64,000 nt of DNA from Venturia oleaginea (taxonomy: Eukaryota; Ascomycota; Dothideomycetes; Venturiales; Venturiaceae), in assembly GCA_013176395.1 (NCBI GenBank), contig JABMLP010000017.1:62001-126000 (forward strand), in the 5' to 3' direction. Under the pieces are notes generated by a model. The model ran no database searches. It was not told the origin of the DNA and worked only from the letters and a program-made list of their open reading frames with translations. Positions 34,240 through 45,159 of this stretch are shown here, in pieces (position 1 is the first letter of the stretch; each line of letters opens with the position of its first letter). Position numbers and translations under genes: made by a program.

Positions 34240-36405
34240 ATGACCACGTTCGCTTCCACATCTGGAGATGCAAACACAGATATCCCAATGCGTCGCTTCA
34301 CAAATCTGAGGCATCCTCGCCCTTCTTCATCTTCGGAAGATTCATCAAATCTTTCAAGTCTTATTACTCCTGGAAGTCCAGATGGATCCGATGTCCTTGA
34401 GGCTGATTACAAGACATTCCAAGAAGATCGGACATTGGAGTACGCAGACGTAGACAAGGAAAATTTCGATGCTGCCTCCAACTTATTAGGTGGTGGGAGA
34501 TCCCTAGCTTTGGGCGTACCGGGAAGCGAGAAAAGGTTTTGGTTCCAAAGAGGCAAGAGGTTCTACGATCCTGATGCCATCGCAACACAACCATCAGTGT
34601 TTGATGATCCGGAGACAAGGGAAGAATACCGACCTTCTGATGACTGGGAAAATATCCATCGATTTGATCCCAACGCGAGATGGACATGGGGAGAAGAACA
34701 CCAATTAGTACGCAAGATTGATGCTCGCATTATGATGTTTGCTGCTCTGATGTTCATGGCGTTGGAACTGGATAGATCGAACATCTCTCAAGCATTGACA
34801 GATAGTTTTTTGGAAGACCTGGGCATGACGACGAATGACTACAATCTTGGGAACACTGCATTCAAGTTGGCGTTTTTATGCGCGGAGTTGCCCTCTCAAT
34901 TGGTAAGAAGAAATTTCGAAAAATCTCGAGGCAAGTATGAAGCCGATCTCACATTTTCTCCAGGTTGCGAAATGTAAGCCTAACACCAGGACGAGAGGTT
35001 GCTATTCTTACATATCCTGCAGGGATTGGGCCTGACATTTGGGTTCCAACTCAGATGGTAGTCTGGTCAACAGTCGGCTCCGCTCAATACTTCATAAAAG
35101 GTCGAACATCCTTCTTGATAACACGAGCACTACTCGGAATGCTCCAAGGCGGCTTCATCCCAGAAATCATCTTATACCTGAGGTAATCCCCATCTACTTC
35201 TTCGCGCCATCCTCCCTAAACTAACGAACCCCAAGTTATTTCTACAAACACCACGAACTATCCCTTCGTCTCGGATTCTTCTGGACAGCCTCAGCCCTCG
35301 CAGACGTCCTCGGCGGTTTCCTCGCCTTCGGCCTCCTCCATCTCCGCGGCGTCGACGGTCAAGCAGGCTGGCGATGGTTATTCCTAATCGAGGTCTACCT
35401 CTCCCTTCCCCCCACAAACCCAAAATCTAACATCCCACCAGGGCATCCTCACCCTCACAATCGGTCTCCTCGCCTACTTCCTTATGCCCTCAAGTCCAAC
35501 ATCCACCTCCGGCATCCTCCGCGGGAAAAATGGCTGGTTCACCCCCGGCGAAGAGATAATAATGGTAAATCGTATCATCCGCGAAGACCCTTCTAAATCC
35601 TCCATGCATAATCGGGAAGCCCTCACCCCCGCCTTGCTCTGGCAGAGTATGAAAGATTTCGATCTATGGCCGATTTATATCTTGGGATTGATGTTCCAAA
35701 CACCGATGAGCACGCCTGCGAATTATCTAACCCTTTCACTCAAAGGTTTAGGTTTCGATACGTTCAAAACGAATTTACTCGTCATACCGAGTAAAGTGCT
35801 GCATGTGGTTACAATGCTCGGATTGACGTACGCAGGAGAGGTATTCGGGGAACTCACATTCACGGCTTTAATCGGGCAACTATGGGCTCTTCCATTCCTG
35901 CTCTTCCTCAACGTCTTCGACATAAACAACATTAACAAATGGATCGCTTGGGGAGTCATGACACTCCTTCTTTGCTATCCAAGTGGTAAGTCCCATTCTC
36001 CACTCCCTCGCCCTTTCTACATCCACACAACAACCTCCCTACGGGCTAATACCACCTACAGCCCACCCCCTCCAAGTATCCTGGCTCTCCCGCAACAGTA
36101 ACAGTGTCCGTTCCCGCACCGTCTCCGCAGCGCTCTACAACATGTGCGTCCAAACCTCCGGTATCATCGCCGCAAACATCTACCAAGAAGACGACGCACC
36201 TCTCTACCGCCGTGGAAATCGCACTCTCCTCGTCTTGGTCGTGATCAATGTATTTCTGTATCTGGTGACGAAATGGTATTATGTGAGGAGGAATAAGGCG
36301 AGGGATGGGAAATGGGATGTTTTGAGTCATGATGAGAAGGTGGGGTATTTGATGAGTACCAAGGATGAGGGCAATAAAAGGTTGGATTTTCGGTTTGCGC
36401 ATTAG
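34240..36405 (+). CDS. MFS permease, allantoate/vitamin (ACS) type
   Basis: Six exons (34240-34902, 34964-34973, 35023-35182, 35236-35392, 35442-35985, 36062-36405) join to 625 residues. The second exon is only 10 bp and supplies the V-A-K part of [16 protein letters not shown], a conserved ACS-family signature. Other marks are DRSNISQAL in TM1, [39 protein letters not shown], and [18 protein letters not shown]. The N-terminus carries an approximately 150-residue hydrophilic Ser/Asp-rich extension. It is probably a plasma-membrane proton symporter for allantoate, pantothenate, nicotinate or similar anions. The substrate cannot be assigned. Confidence 0.88.
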
Positions 36406-36618
36406 ATGGATGACTTGGGTGAATGCGGTGTGTGGTGGTTGTGGTTGCGGGGGATAGCAAAAGAGGTGTAGGCATGATGAAGACTCGAATACGAGCTGTG
36501 CTCAAAGATGATGAGATCGACTGTGAGGTTGTCATGTGAATAGGCAGGTGTAGTAAGAAGGGATGGAAGATGGACACATCAAACAATGCCGAATGGGAGG
36601 CCTGGGCAGTAGTATATA

Positions 36619-37961
36619 CAGTACTAGGGCAAAAGTTTCCGTACAATTAAGCGAAAACGCGAAATCTACACCTCTCATTTTTTAACACATTGTCTTTGCA
36701 CTACCATTATGCCACCTCAACGAAAGCCATTGACTCCTATAAACCCGCAGAGGCTTCCTAATCATCGTCTTACTCCATATCAACGCGGCAAAATTGATGC
36801 GCAGCGTGAAGCCGGGCTCAGTTTAGGCGCAATTGCGGCGCTACAAAAACTACCGCGTTCCACCATCCAATACAGCCTTAAAAAGGCCCCATTACGCCAG
36901 AACGGCGAATCCCTACCTTCCAGCAGCCGGCCACGCTCGTATACAGACCGAGATGAACGATCTCTGTTACGCATTATACGTACGCAGCCTAAGTTAACGT
37001 ACGAGGAGGTCAAAAGACAGGCTTGCATCGATTTTTCGAAGGATACCATCAGGAGGATATTGAAAGAGTACGGAATCGCAAATTGGAGGTCTGCAAGGCG
37101 CCCTTTCCTCACACAGGTACATGCTGACGCCAGGAAGCTCTGGGCAGAGCAGCACATCTCGTGGAAAGCTGAAGATTGGGCGAAGATTATATGGTCTGAC
37201 GAGTGCTCAGTTGAGCGAGGGACCGGCAAGGCAAGAACATGGTGTTTTCGCACACCAGGACAAAAATGGGAGACCTCAATGATTGATACCTATAAGAAGG
37301 GTCAAGGAGTGTCTATCATGATTTGGGCATGCTTCTCTGGCCAAGTAGGGCGCTCTGAATTGTACATTCTTAAGCGTGACCTAGAGAGCAAGCGTCAAGG
37401 CTACTCTACGAACTCGTATATCAAGTTACTCGATGAAATGCTACCTACAGTATACGAACCGGGTCTTAAATTTATCCAGGATAACGCGCCTATCCACAAA
37501 GCCAAAAAGACTATAGTCAGGTTTAAGGAAAACCTCATTCCACTACAAGATGCGCCGCGCTACAGTCCTGATATGAACCCGATTGAAAACCTCTGGCGGA
37601 GGCTCAAGGAATTGGTCTACAAAGTGGAACTTATGATTGAATACGTTACTGGCGGTGTAGACAATATACGAGAGGTTCTAGGAGAAGCACTTATTAAGGC
37701 CTGGCGGCTTATTGAACAACATTATTTTGATGCTGTACTTGAGTCAATGCCAAGGAGGGTTGAGGCATTACTGGCGGCAGATGGTTGGCACACAAAATAC
37801 TAAATAGCTCACTGAATGGCTCATTTTGTAGCCCTGGTATTACTGTACATTATACGAGAATATGAGCGAAAATGATCACGTTGAAAGCGCGATAATGTAA
37901 TTACAAGAATCACCATTTTTTGAGCGATCTCGGCTGTACGGAAACTTGTGCGACCCTACTG
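36619..37961 (+). mobile_element. Tc1-type DNA transposon, intact
   Basis: The element is bounded by TA at 36617-36618 and 37962-37963. The ends are CAGTACTAGGGC on the left and, inverted, CAGTAGGGTCGC on the right. Both continue to a shared AAGTTTCCGTACA. It is 1343 bp with one full transposase ORF. The CAGT start and TA target are classic for Tc1. It appears structurally complete. Confidence 0.85.
36709..37803 (+). CDS. Tc1-type transposase, DD34E
   Basis: An uninterrupted 364-codon ORF. The N-terminal half has two helix-turn-helix regions (RLTPYQRGKIDAQREAG ... PRSTIQYSLKK, and SKDTIRRILKEYGI). The catalytic triad is D164 (IIWSDECSVE), D258 (FIQDNAPIH) and E293 (MNPIENLW), with 34 residues between the second and third, as in Tc1-like enzymes. 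It catalyses cut-and-paste transposition into TA. The full reading frame, without RIP stops, suggests recent arrival or continuing activity. Confidence 0.93.
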   Translation: MPPQRKPLTPINPQRLPNHRLTPYQRGKIDAQREAGLSLGAIAALQKLPRSTIQYSLKKAPLRQNGESLPSSSRPRSYTDRDERSLLRIIRTQPKLTYEEVKRQACIDFSKDTIRRILKEYGIANWRSARRPFLTQVHADARKLWAEQHISWKAEDWAKIIWSDECSVERGTGKARTWCFRTPGQKWETSMIDTYKKGQGVSIMIWACFSGQVGRSELYILKRDLESKRQGYSTNSYIKLLDEMLPTVYEPGLKFIQDNAPIHKAKKTIVRFKENLIPLQDAPRYSPDMNPIENLWRRLKELVYKVELMIEYVTGGVDNIREVLGEALIKAWRLIEQHYFDAVLESMPRRVEALLAADGWHTKY

Positions 37962-38191
37962 TACTACCACAGTGTATACTGCCGAATTGAGAGTCGATTT
38001 CAGTACAAAACGAGTCTCGTCATCAAGATTGCACAACCCGTCCTGAAACCAAACCAGTCTCCGATGAAAGAGGATTGCAAGCGATTGGGGTAGGGAGATC
38101 GCAAGAACGTGATCAACATTGGTTCCAGTCCAGCAGCCTGTGCAGGGAAGAACCAAATTTCATCAATTGACGGTTGCGCATGCCAGTGCCA

Positions 38192-38968
38192 TCAATGCGC
38201 CCGCATCGGCAACCCAATACTCCAAGATCTCGGGAAAGTAGTCATACCCCATTTCGCCATGAGATCTTGCAATTCCACTTCCGTGCCTGGAACAATATTC
38301 ACAAACACCCTATCGCAGTCCTGGGGAGGCTCAGAATGCACTGCTCCTTGTTCTTGTCCAATTCTGAAGAAACAGCAGTCTCGATTCGTAGCTTGTATAA
38401 CCTTATGCCGTCGCAAGCTGTCCGCTAGGCGTTGCCGCACGTCTGCAGACGCTGTTGCGCAGCCGAGACAGTTGAAGGAAGTGCAGAGGTGGTCCTTGTG
38501 TTCTTCTCGCAATTCCCGCTTAGTCTTCGACTCCACTAATCGAGCAGATTTGGCGTCTTCGACGAAGAGGGTACCTGGACCCAGTAACGCCGTCACTAGT
38601 TTCCATTGTGTCCTGATCAGCTTCTCGCCCTGGAAGAAGTCCTCGTCTGTATGCCATCGCGGCTCGTCGTATTCGGTCGTAGGCGTTGTGGCGCGTATAG
38701 TCAACCAGTAATGGTTTATACCTGCGGCTGAGAGGAAACCGTTTGTGAAGGAGAGGAAGGAGAGGAAGGTGGCTGTAAGGGAGCCGTTGATTGTTGATTT
38801 ATGCCATTCGTGATATGATGGAGGGAGATGAGGTCCTGATAATGGTAGCAGAGGGCCACAGTACATCCATGAGGATGTCCTTTGGAGGGTTATGAAATTG
38901 TGAAGAGCTTTTTGCGCATTCTCATATGAGAGAAGCTTGAAGGCTGGGAAGGATGCTATGTTGCTCAT
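38192..38968 (-). CDS. Uncharacterised protein with HxD...H pattern
   Basis: Single-exon ORF of 258 codons. A WHTDED motif near residue 105 and a GAVHSEPPQDCDRVF motif near residue 205 resemble the HxD...H...R arrangement of Fe(II)/2-oxoglutarate oxygenase-like folds. The centre holds LLGPGTLFVE. A cysteine-rich insertion (CTSFNCLGC) lies between them. I did not recognise a named family, and the enzyme activity is inference. It ends just outside the Tc1 element. No signal peptide. Confidence 0.6.
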   Translation of the reverse strand: MSNIASFPAFKLLSYENAQKALHNFITLQRTSSWMYCGPLLPLSGPHLPPSYHEWHKSTINGSLTATFLSFLSFTNGFLSAAGINHYWLTIRATTPTTEYDEPRWHTDEDFFQGEKLIRTQWKLVTALLGPGTLFVEDAKSARLVESKTKRELREEHKDHLCTSFNCLGCATASADVRQRLADSLRRHKVIQATNRDCCFFRIGQEQGAVHSEPPQDCDRVFVNIVPGTEVELQDLMAKWGMTTFPRSWSIGLPMRAH

Positions 38969-39528
38969 CCTCAGTGGTACCTCCTAGCTCGAGAAGAGGT
39001 TGTCATATTGTTGAGATGCTAAAGAGCCATAGTTGAGAAACGCTGAGTACGATGCTGTACGACCATGTAGACATGGAGTCCAAGCAAGAGGAGACATGCT
39101 GCACAACACGAAGCTGGTCAATACACATGAGGTATCTTACATGGGAGTTTGGCAGGGGCATGGCAGGCAAGCTCGTAAGGCATAAAGAGCCATGAACATT
39201 CTTGAACTATTTTAGCGTGCCCAGAGATTCGTCCTGCCTTGGACTTGCATCCACATTATTTCTGCAGAATCCCCATCTAAAATTCCAAGTGATTGCCAGA
39301 CGTTCTTCGTACGTAGTATCTTTATATGCTGACGCGCTTCTTCAACTTGAATATTGTGTCGCCACTCGGAACGACTCGAGGGAAAGGTTTAGGCTCATCG
39401 AAGCAAACAGATATTTTAATTTCATGAAACTCGTTTATGTGAATGAAAATGGCTATAAATTTCCTATTGATGATATTGAAATCTTTCGTTAGGTCCATTC
39501 TCCAGGCTCATCCATCAGATTGGCTGAA

Positions 39529-41017
39529 TTAACGTGGCAAAGGATTTTCTGCCGCCGCTCTCAAAACGTACTCTTCAACCTCCTTTTTAGGAAACGTATG
39601 TGGATGAGTCCGGTGAAATAGATCCGCCCATTCCCCACCCTTTGGATGATCAATCTCAAAGGAATGCAACATGTCTAACTTCCTAAATATATCCACAACT
39701 TCAGCCCAAGACCCTTGCACAACCCACGAGCACCAACAACTGAAACTTTTCAAGTGTCCTCTCAAAATTCTCACAAGCATTGTAGCATCGGCAGCGGTTA
39801 GAGGCACAAATCTCAATGGAAGCGTGTGTAGCTGCGGCCACGTTTGGGATGCCAAGGGTACTAAGTCGGATATCGATACTGTCTGCGAATTATGAAAAAC
39901 CAAAGGAGACTTTTTGAAATCTATGTTCAGCGACTTCAAAGTCGCGCCATCAAAGTACGCCGACGTGAGGGAACAAAGAGCTAGCATCTCTGATCGAGGG
40001 CGCCTACTATCCTCTGCGAACGAGTCTTATCTCACCCAACGTTACATCTTGAAGGATAGCGTTTGCGTTCGGCTTGTTACGGTCTTGATTGCTTGCTGTG
40101 TCGGTTCTCGTAATGTTAGAGAGCGAAGGTCGGTTGGTGGTTTGATGTCAATAGTGAAAGATTTCGGCCGTATGTTCGTTTGGGCCAGGGCGATGAAGAG
40201 ATCTAGGATTATCTCAACTGGGGGGCGTGTGAGGAATGCAGTGGCGAAACTCCCCTTCCAGGTAGAGGCAAGAAGACATATTTCCAGAGTATCTACATCA
40301 GACAACGCACGGTGCCGGACGGGGTAGTAGTGAGGACCGTCGGACAGAGAGACTGAATGAAGTTGAGGGAAGTTCGATATAGCGGTGCATATCCTCTGTA
40401 TGTGTGCATTGCCGGTCTTTGCGCGCTCTTGATCCTCATACAACTCTTTGTATTGTCCATGAACTTCGAGAAGCCATTGTTGCTTCTCTATGAGCTTTGG
40501 GTTGTTCTCAAAAAAAAAAAACCCCCTCTTTGTTGAACGCGCATCACACGTCTGACACTCGGAAAAGTGCCCTCATGTCCACTGGGTCGATGTTCTTTTT
40601 CCTATGTCCACTTCGCTCATACTCATACATCTCTATGATTCTGTATAGCGTGGATCTATAGTGGGCCCCATAAACGCCTATACTCTCCGCCAGACACTGA
40701 TCATAGTACAAGCAGTTGAACTCTATGTGTTTGATCGATTGGCTGAAGACAGGATGAGAGCATAGCTCTTCTATGTGAGCGAGTGATGCTTACGTGATGT
40801 AGACTGTTGATGACAAAACGAGGAAGAAAGGAGAGCTGATGGCATGATAATGCCGGGAGACGAGACGGAGATTTTGAATATCAGAGTTCTTGCGAAGAGT
40901 AGAATTGCAAAGAGTAGAATTGCAAAGATTAGAGAAACACTGGCTGAGAAGCTCGTTAGGCAGAGCCTCAAGGTTCTTTGCGGAAGAAGACATTGATATT
41001 GCGTTCATGGTGGGCAT
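39529..41017 (-). pseudogene. F-box/LRR-like pseudogene
   Basis: From ATG 41017 an F-box reads LEALPNELLSQCFSNL ... LRLVSRHYHAISSPFF. A GTAAGC intron leads to QSIKHIEFNCLYYDQC and a repetitive leucine-rich body. The frame is then broken by TGA after RVSDV (about 40544), by a T12 run needing a frameshift, and by TAA at 40042-40044 and 40027-40029. The flanks of both late TAA codons (KM_RWVR_DSF) fit CAA originals. A second long open stretch then runs to 39529. It would have been a substrate adaptor of an SCF ubiquitin ligase. It is dead as read. Confidence 0.65.
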
Positions 41018-41654
41018 TGGCTGTCAATTATTGAGATTGGCAGTCTCCAAGGCTCAAGAGATCCAATCTTTTGATGAGACAGATCCGTGTGATGAGTTCC
41101 CACCTGCAGCGATTTGCTTTCCTAGTTGTCAGCTTCCAAGATTGGGCTAGTGTGATCATATATTCACCAGAGGTCGGTCTCTGGCACTCTCTGCACTCCA
41201 ATAACCATAACCACATCCCCTTCAACCAGTGTATAAGATACATATCCTAGACACTTCTCGCCTGAACGGTACATAGTCAGCTGTGGTGCCGTTCGATTGA
41301 GACCTGCCCTCCACTGTCCGAACTAGGCCACCTTCCACCTTCCCTCCCTCATCTGCCCAAACACAACCACAAATCTCCCACCAGAAATGGATATGATGTG
41401 TATGTCTACTCTTACAATGAGTCGTACCGGCCAGCTGATTCTTCCTGTACACTCTCTATCTTGCTCATCAATCCTTCGCAGCTTCCCCTCCACGATTCGA
41501 CATCGCCTGTCACCATTCTGAGTTCCTCCATTCCTCGGACCCACATCGAGCCACCCTCTAGCGAAGTCCTTGCCCTTCTCCTGAAATCGCTTGCTGATTT
41601 GGTATACTTCTCACCTTCTCTCAGAAGCAGTTTGCTTTCAACATGTCTAGGAAA

Positions 41655-42338
41655 CTAGCGCGAGGACATGAGGAAGTGGTGCATGCTGGCTTGATCGGTT
41701 TCCATCTCGTGAACCTCTTGATATGCCATGTCCGCTGAGCGATCAAAGGGGCCATAAGGACCAGTATCTCGAACAATGCGACGTGGGTCAAGCGTGTCAT
41801 CTGGAAGCTGGAAGACGCCCCTGACACTCAAACAATCGAGATACTCCCGAAGAATATAGCTGTTGTCGTCTGGAATACAGTACATGACAAACTCGAGTCT
41901 TATTCCCCATGATAGGGGCCACCATGCTGCAAAGCGAATGAAGTAATTATCGAAGTCTGTGCAGTAGCTCTGTTGATTCAGTGTCCTTTGTCTCCTGAAT
42001 CAAGACAATCCCTACCCACTTACCTCTACTAATTCGTTAGCGATAGTGAATGATTCCTGGCGACCCTACGAGATGATCTCCCCAGGACTTATTGGTCTCG
42101 ATTTCAAGATGTGGACGATAATGGTGTTTGTATCCACCTCGAGGGGCACTGAATCGACAAAGACGTCTCTGATGAGCGATGAGAGGGCGACGAGTATGTC
42201 TCTGAAAATTTGAAGCGACGAGAGGAAATCCGTACCCATAAACGCGTCAAGTGCCATGGTGAATGCGCGGCCGTGGCCTGGGTGAATTGAATGGCTGACT
42301 GGGTGAGTTGGGTAGGTATCTGTCGAGACAAACTTCAT
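41655..42338 (-). pseudogene. F-box-family paralogue, broken copy
   Basis: Exons 42338-42024 and 41969-41655 join in frame through a good GTAAGT...CAACAG intron, with one in-frame TAG at 42066-42068 (CAG expected). The second exon shares a pattern with the pseudogene at 43373-44524: a GIRLEFVMYCIPD / GMRLAYIKYCNPD segment, then LDPRR(I/F)V and a GP(F/Y)-type stretch before HH(F/I)(L/M). No F-box was found upstream, so the N-terminus is missing or diverged. Confidence 0.5.
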
Positions 42339-43372
42339 CCGCGAGACTTCGTCAGTGGGGTTTGACTGCTGGACAGAGATATCGCATTGAGCGCGGTCTG
42401 TGATCGCGACTTGTGTTTACAATTCCAGAAGATTCCACAAGACATGTTAAATAAACAACAACGCGTCCTCCATCCATGATATCAACACCTTTCTGAAATG
42501 AACTTCCTAGCTGAAAACTCGCGGCGTATTGGTATAGGCCAGCGTATAACAAGTACGTTCAATAATAAACCCCTTCTCGATTCCGGAGGAGTATCCACTT
42601 GACTTGATTGTGTGGTGACGGGTGCCCCAAGCCCAGGTCTGAGATTCTCGTCGGAGCGCGAGGCTTGGGATCGGTTTTTGTCGGATCGGTGGTTCGAATT
42701 TAGTGTTGCTGACGAATCCGAACGATTTTTTGCTCCAAGATGAGGGTGCTAATAGAAAACCTCGTGGTATAGTAATGATATGTATTTGATTATTCTCGAA
42801 GACTTCGTTACCCGGCTGTCTGAGGCGAAGCGTTTGATCCCAGCTCGTGGTATCTTTTTGCCATTTATTCTTTTTACAGACTCTTTTGTGTTTCATCCAA
42901 TACTTGCTTGTATCTTGGTTTTACCCCTTTCGGACAACAGAAGCACGCATCATAATCTCAGCGGACCAAATTGTATTGGTTGTCTACCTGCGGCTTGGAT
43001 CCTTACCGCCACCCAAAAAATAGAAGCCATACTAAAGCCAACCCTAACCCTAAGCCTAACCCTACCTCAAATACTGCCGCCAACTACATGGTCGAAGCTC
43101 TCGCCTCGCGAATTTGCGGTTAGATATATGCGGCGAAGTTTTGTCAAGCAGGTGGATAGGGATCGTGTGTGTACTTGTTAGACTTTCGATTGTGGGGTGG
43201 GATGGGGCGTAGGGTGAGAAGAGATGGGTGAAGATGTGAGTGTTTCTGCGTGTTTAGAATGGAAATTGGAACTGACGAGATTGCGGCCTTTTGTTTTTGG
43301 GAGCAATGATTTCCCGGCTCCATGTTTCCGGAAATCTCCTTTGCATATTAAATTTTCTGTTTGTACTTCAAT
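42339..43372. other. Intergenic between pseudogenes
   Basis: No gene supported. Contains the telomere-like motif listed at 43041. Confidence 0.35.
43041..43065. repeat. Telomere-like CCCTAA repeats
   Basis: ACCCTAACCCTAAGCCTAAC and the following CCTACC give about four CCCTAA units with one variant. Fungal telomeres are TTAGGG. The tract is short and internal. Confidence 0.6.
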
Positions 43373-44524
43373 TCAATCTGTATATTGTCCCGTAGTAACC
43401 TGCTTTTGAAATCTACTCCCAAGAAACACCAAATATATCCTCACTGTCTCGCAGATATCTGAACTCAGCTCGCACCAAACCAGCCAAGCCTCAGTGTTTT
43501 CAAGAATCAGCTTCAGACCCTCCAAACCTTGACACCACACAGCATTCAGCCAAAGCTCATGCCCGAAGCTATCATCGAATTGTTGGGGGTCCCTCTTAGC
43601 TGAATCCAGCTTCCAGATTGCTCCTTGGGGTCTCCATCGAGCGCTGGTCATTATATGATGAATTGCAGCTTGGTGATTCTCTGGTATATCACATTCACTA
43701 TCTTCAAATGGGCCTATGCATGGAACAATTTTGGCCACGAAGCGTCGGGGATCGAGGTCAGGTTTCAAGAAGCTTGTGAGGGTATTCCAGTCGTAGCCAA
43801 ATTGGTGGCTATAGCAGTCGGCATCTGGATTACAGTATTTGATGTAGGCCAATCTCATCCCCACCTCAAGTGCAGTTTGTTCAGATGCCGAGGTGAAAGC
43901 ATTGTCGACATCTGGACCGAAGAGTTCTCCATATATCGCGATCTCAAATAAAGTGATTGCAGAAGTTGCTTGCCCGTTTCGCGTGCCCCAGTGGTCGCCA
44001 ACCCACAAGCCTTGCCGCCAATTCTCATCGCCAGGCTCGGGCAGAAGTTTTTCGATGACTTGGGAGAGAGGTCTGATGAGGGTGTCGAACAACTCTTGCA
44101 TCTTGATGATGCGCTCGAAAGTGAGACCGCATTGCTCAATGCAGAGCCTGAAAAGACTTTGAACTCCACCTTAATAAGCTGACTTGAGCTTCTCTTCATT
44201 CGTCGATGAAAGTCGCGCCTATTGGCTAAGCTCTTTCGCGGTCGCTGCAATGAGAATGTGAGGACACTTGTGGATAGGATATGTGGCTTTCTTATTGGGG
44301 AAGTGATGGTGTGGGCACTTTCCAAGGTAAGTGTTTTGTGATTGAGTAGCTAGCTGAAGAAGGACCTTGGGAGTAGCGGCCGAGCAGTAGGTGTGAAGTT
44401 GTCGACAAGTCGATGTCAGATTGACGAGGTCCTTGATGTTGTGGAGAAACTTTGGGAGAGCTATCAGAATGTCCGGTGGGAGCGCGCTCAAGAAGTCCTT
44501 TGGAGGCATCGTGATGGGGGTCAT
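43373..44524 (-). pseudogene. F-box-family gene with two premature stops
   Basis: From ATG 44524 the frame reads an F-box (ALPPDILIALPKFLHNI ... LVNLTSTCRQLHTY) and continues without frameshift to 43373. It is interrupted only by TAG at 44219-44221 and TAA at 44171-44173. Both sit where CAG/CAA (Gln) would restore a smooth helix-rich sequence. The body after the stops is open for more than 240 codons (MQELFDTLIRPLSQ ... KQVTTGQYTD). It fits a gene recently killed by C-to-T changes. The family resembles the paralogue at 41655-42338. Confidence 0.65.
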
Positions 44525-45159
44525 CTTGGTCGGTGCTTCACTCTCTGAACTCCGAGAATGATGGAATGTCGGGACTAGGTATGACACTAGAGAACGAGAA
44601 GGTGTTGAGGTAGGATGGCTTGTTTGTGATAAGAGGTGAGGAAGATGAGAGAGAGAAGACAAACTCGCCGCATTTGAGCGACCTGGAGACCTATGAGGTG
44701 AAGGCAGCTCACGAAGTCGAGTTTTCGTACGTTTGAACAAAAGTGAAGATGGAGATCACTAGCAGCGCTGATGACCCGGAAGACAATGAGGAGCAAAGAG
44801 GTTACTGTTGATATGTACCTTGAAACGCAATCTAAAAAGGACTTCAGGCTCTAGGAGAAAGACGTTGATGCATCACGATAGCGTTTGCGCTGACATTAAG
44901 CTCTCGGAATAAAATGATCGATCCACCATTAAGGCTACACGAATGGTGCAACAATAGGATTGACAGACCGACTAGAATCCCAAAACATTGCTTAGCTTAT
45001 GAGGAACATGAAAAGCGTGGAGACCGGCATTTTGACACAACAGGAGACGGGGTCAATAGGTTGGAGGCTACATACAATAGGTAGATAGATTGCGCTCCAC
45101 AACTTCATGCTTGGTGTACACTTCTCCTCGACTATCCTACACAATGCCAATCAACCACT
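44525..45159. other. Intergenic
   Basis: Upstream region of the F-box pseudogene and 3' flank of the mS26 gene. No further gene seen. Confidence 0.4.
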
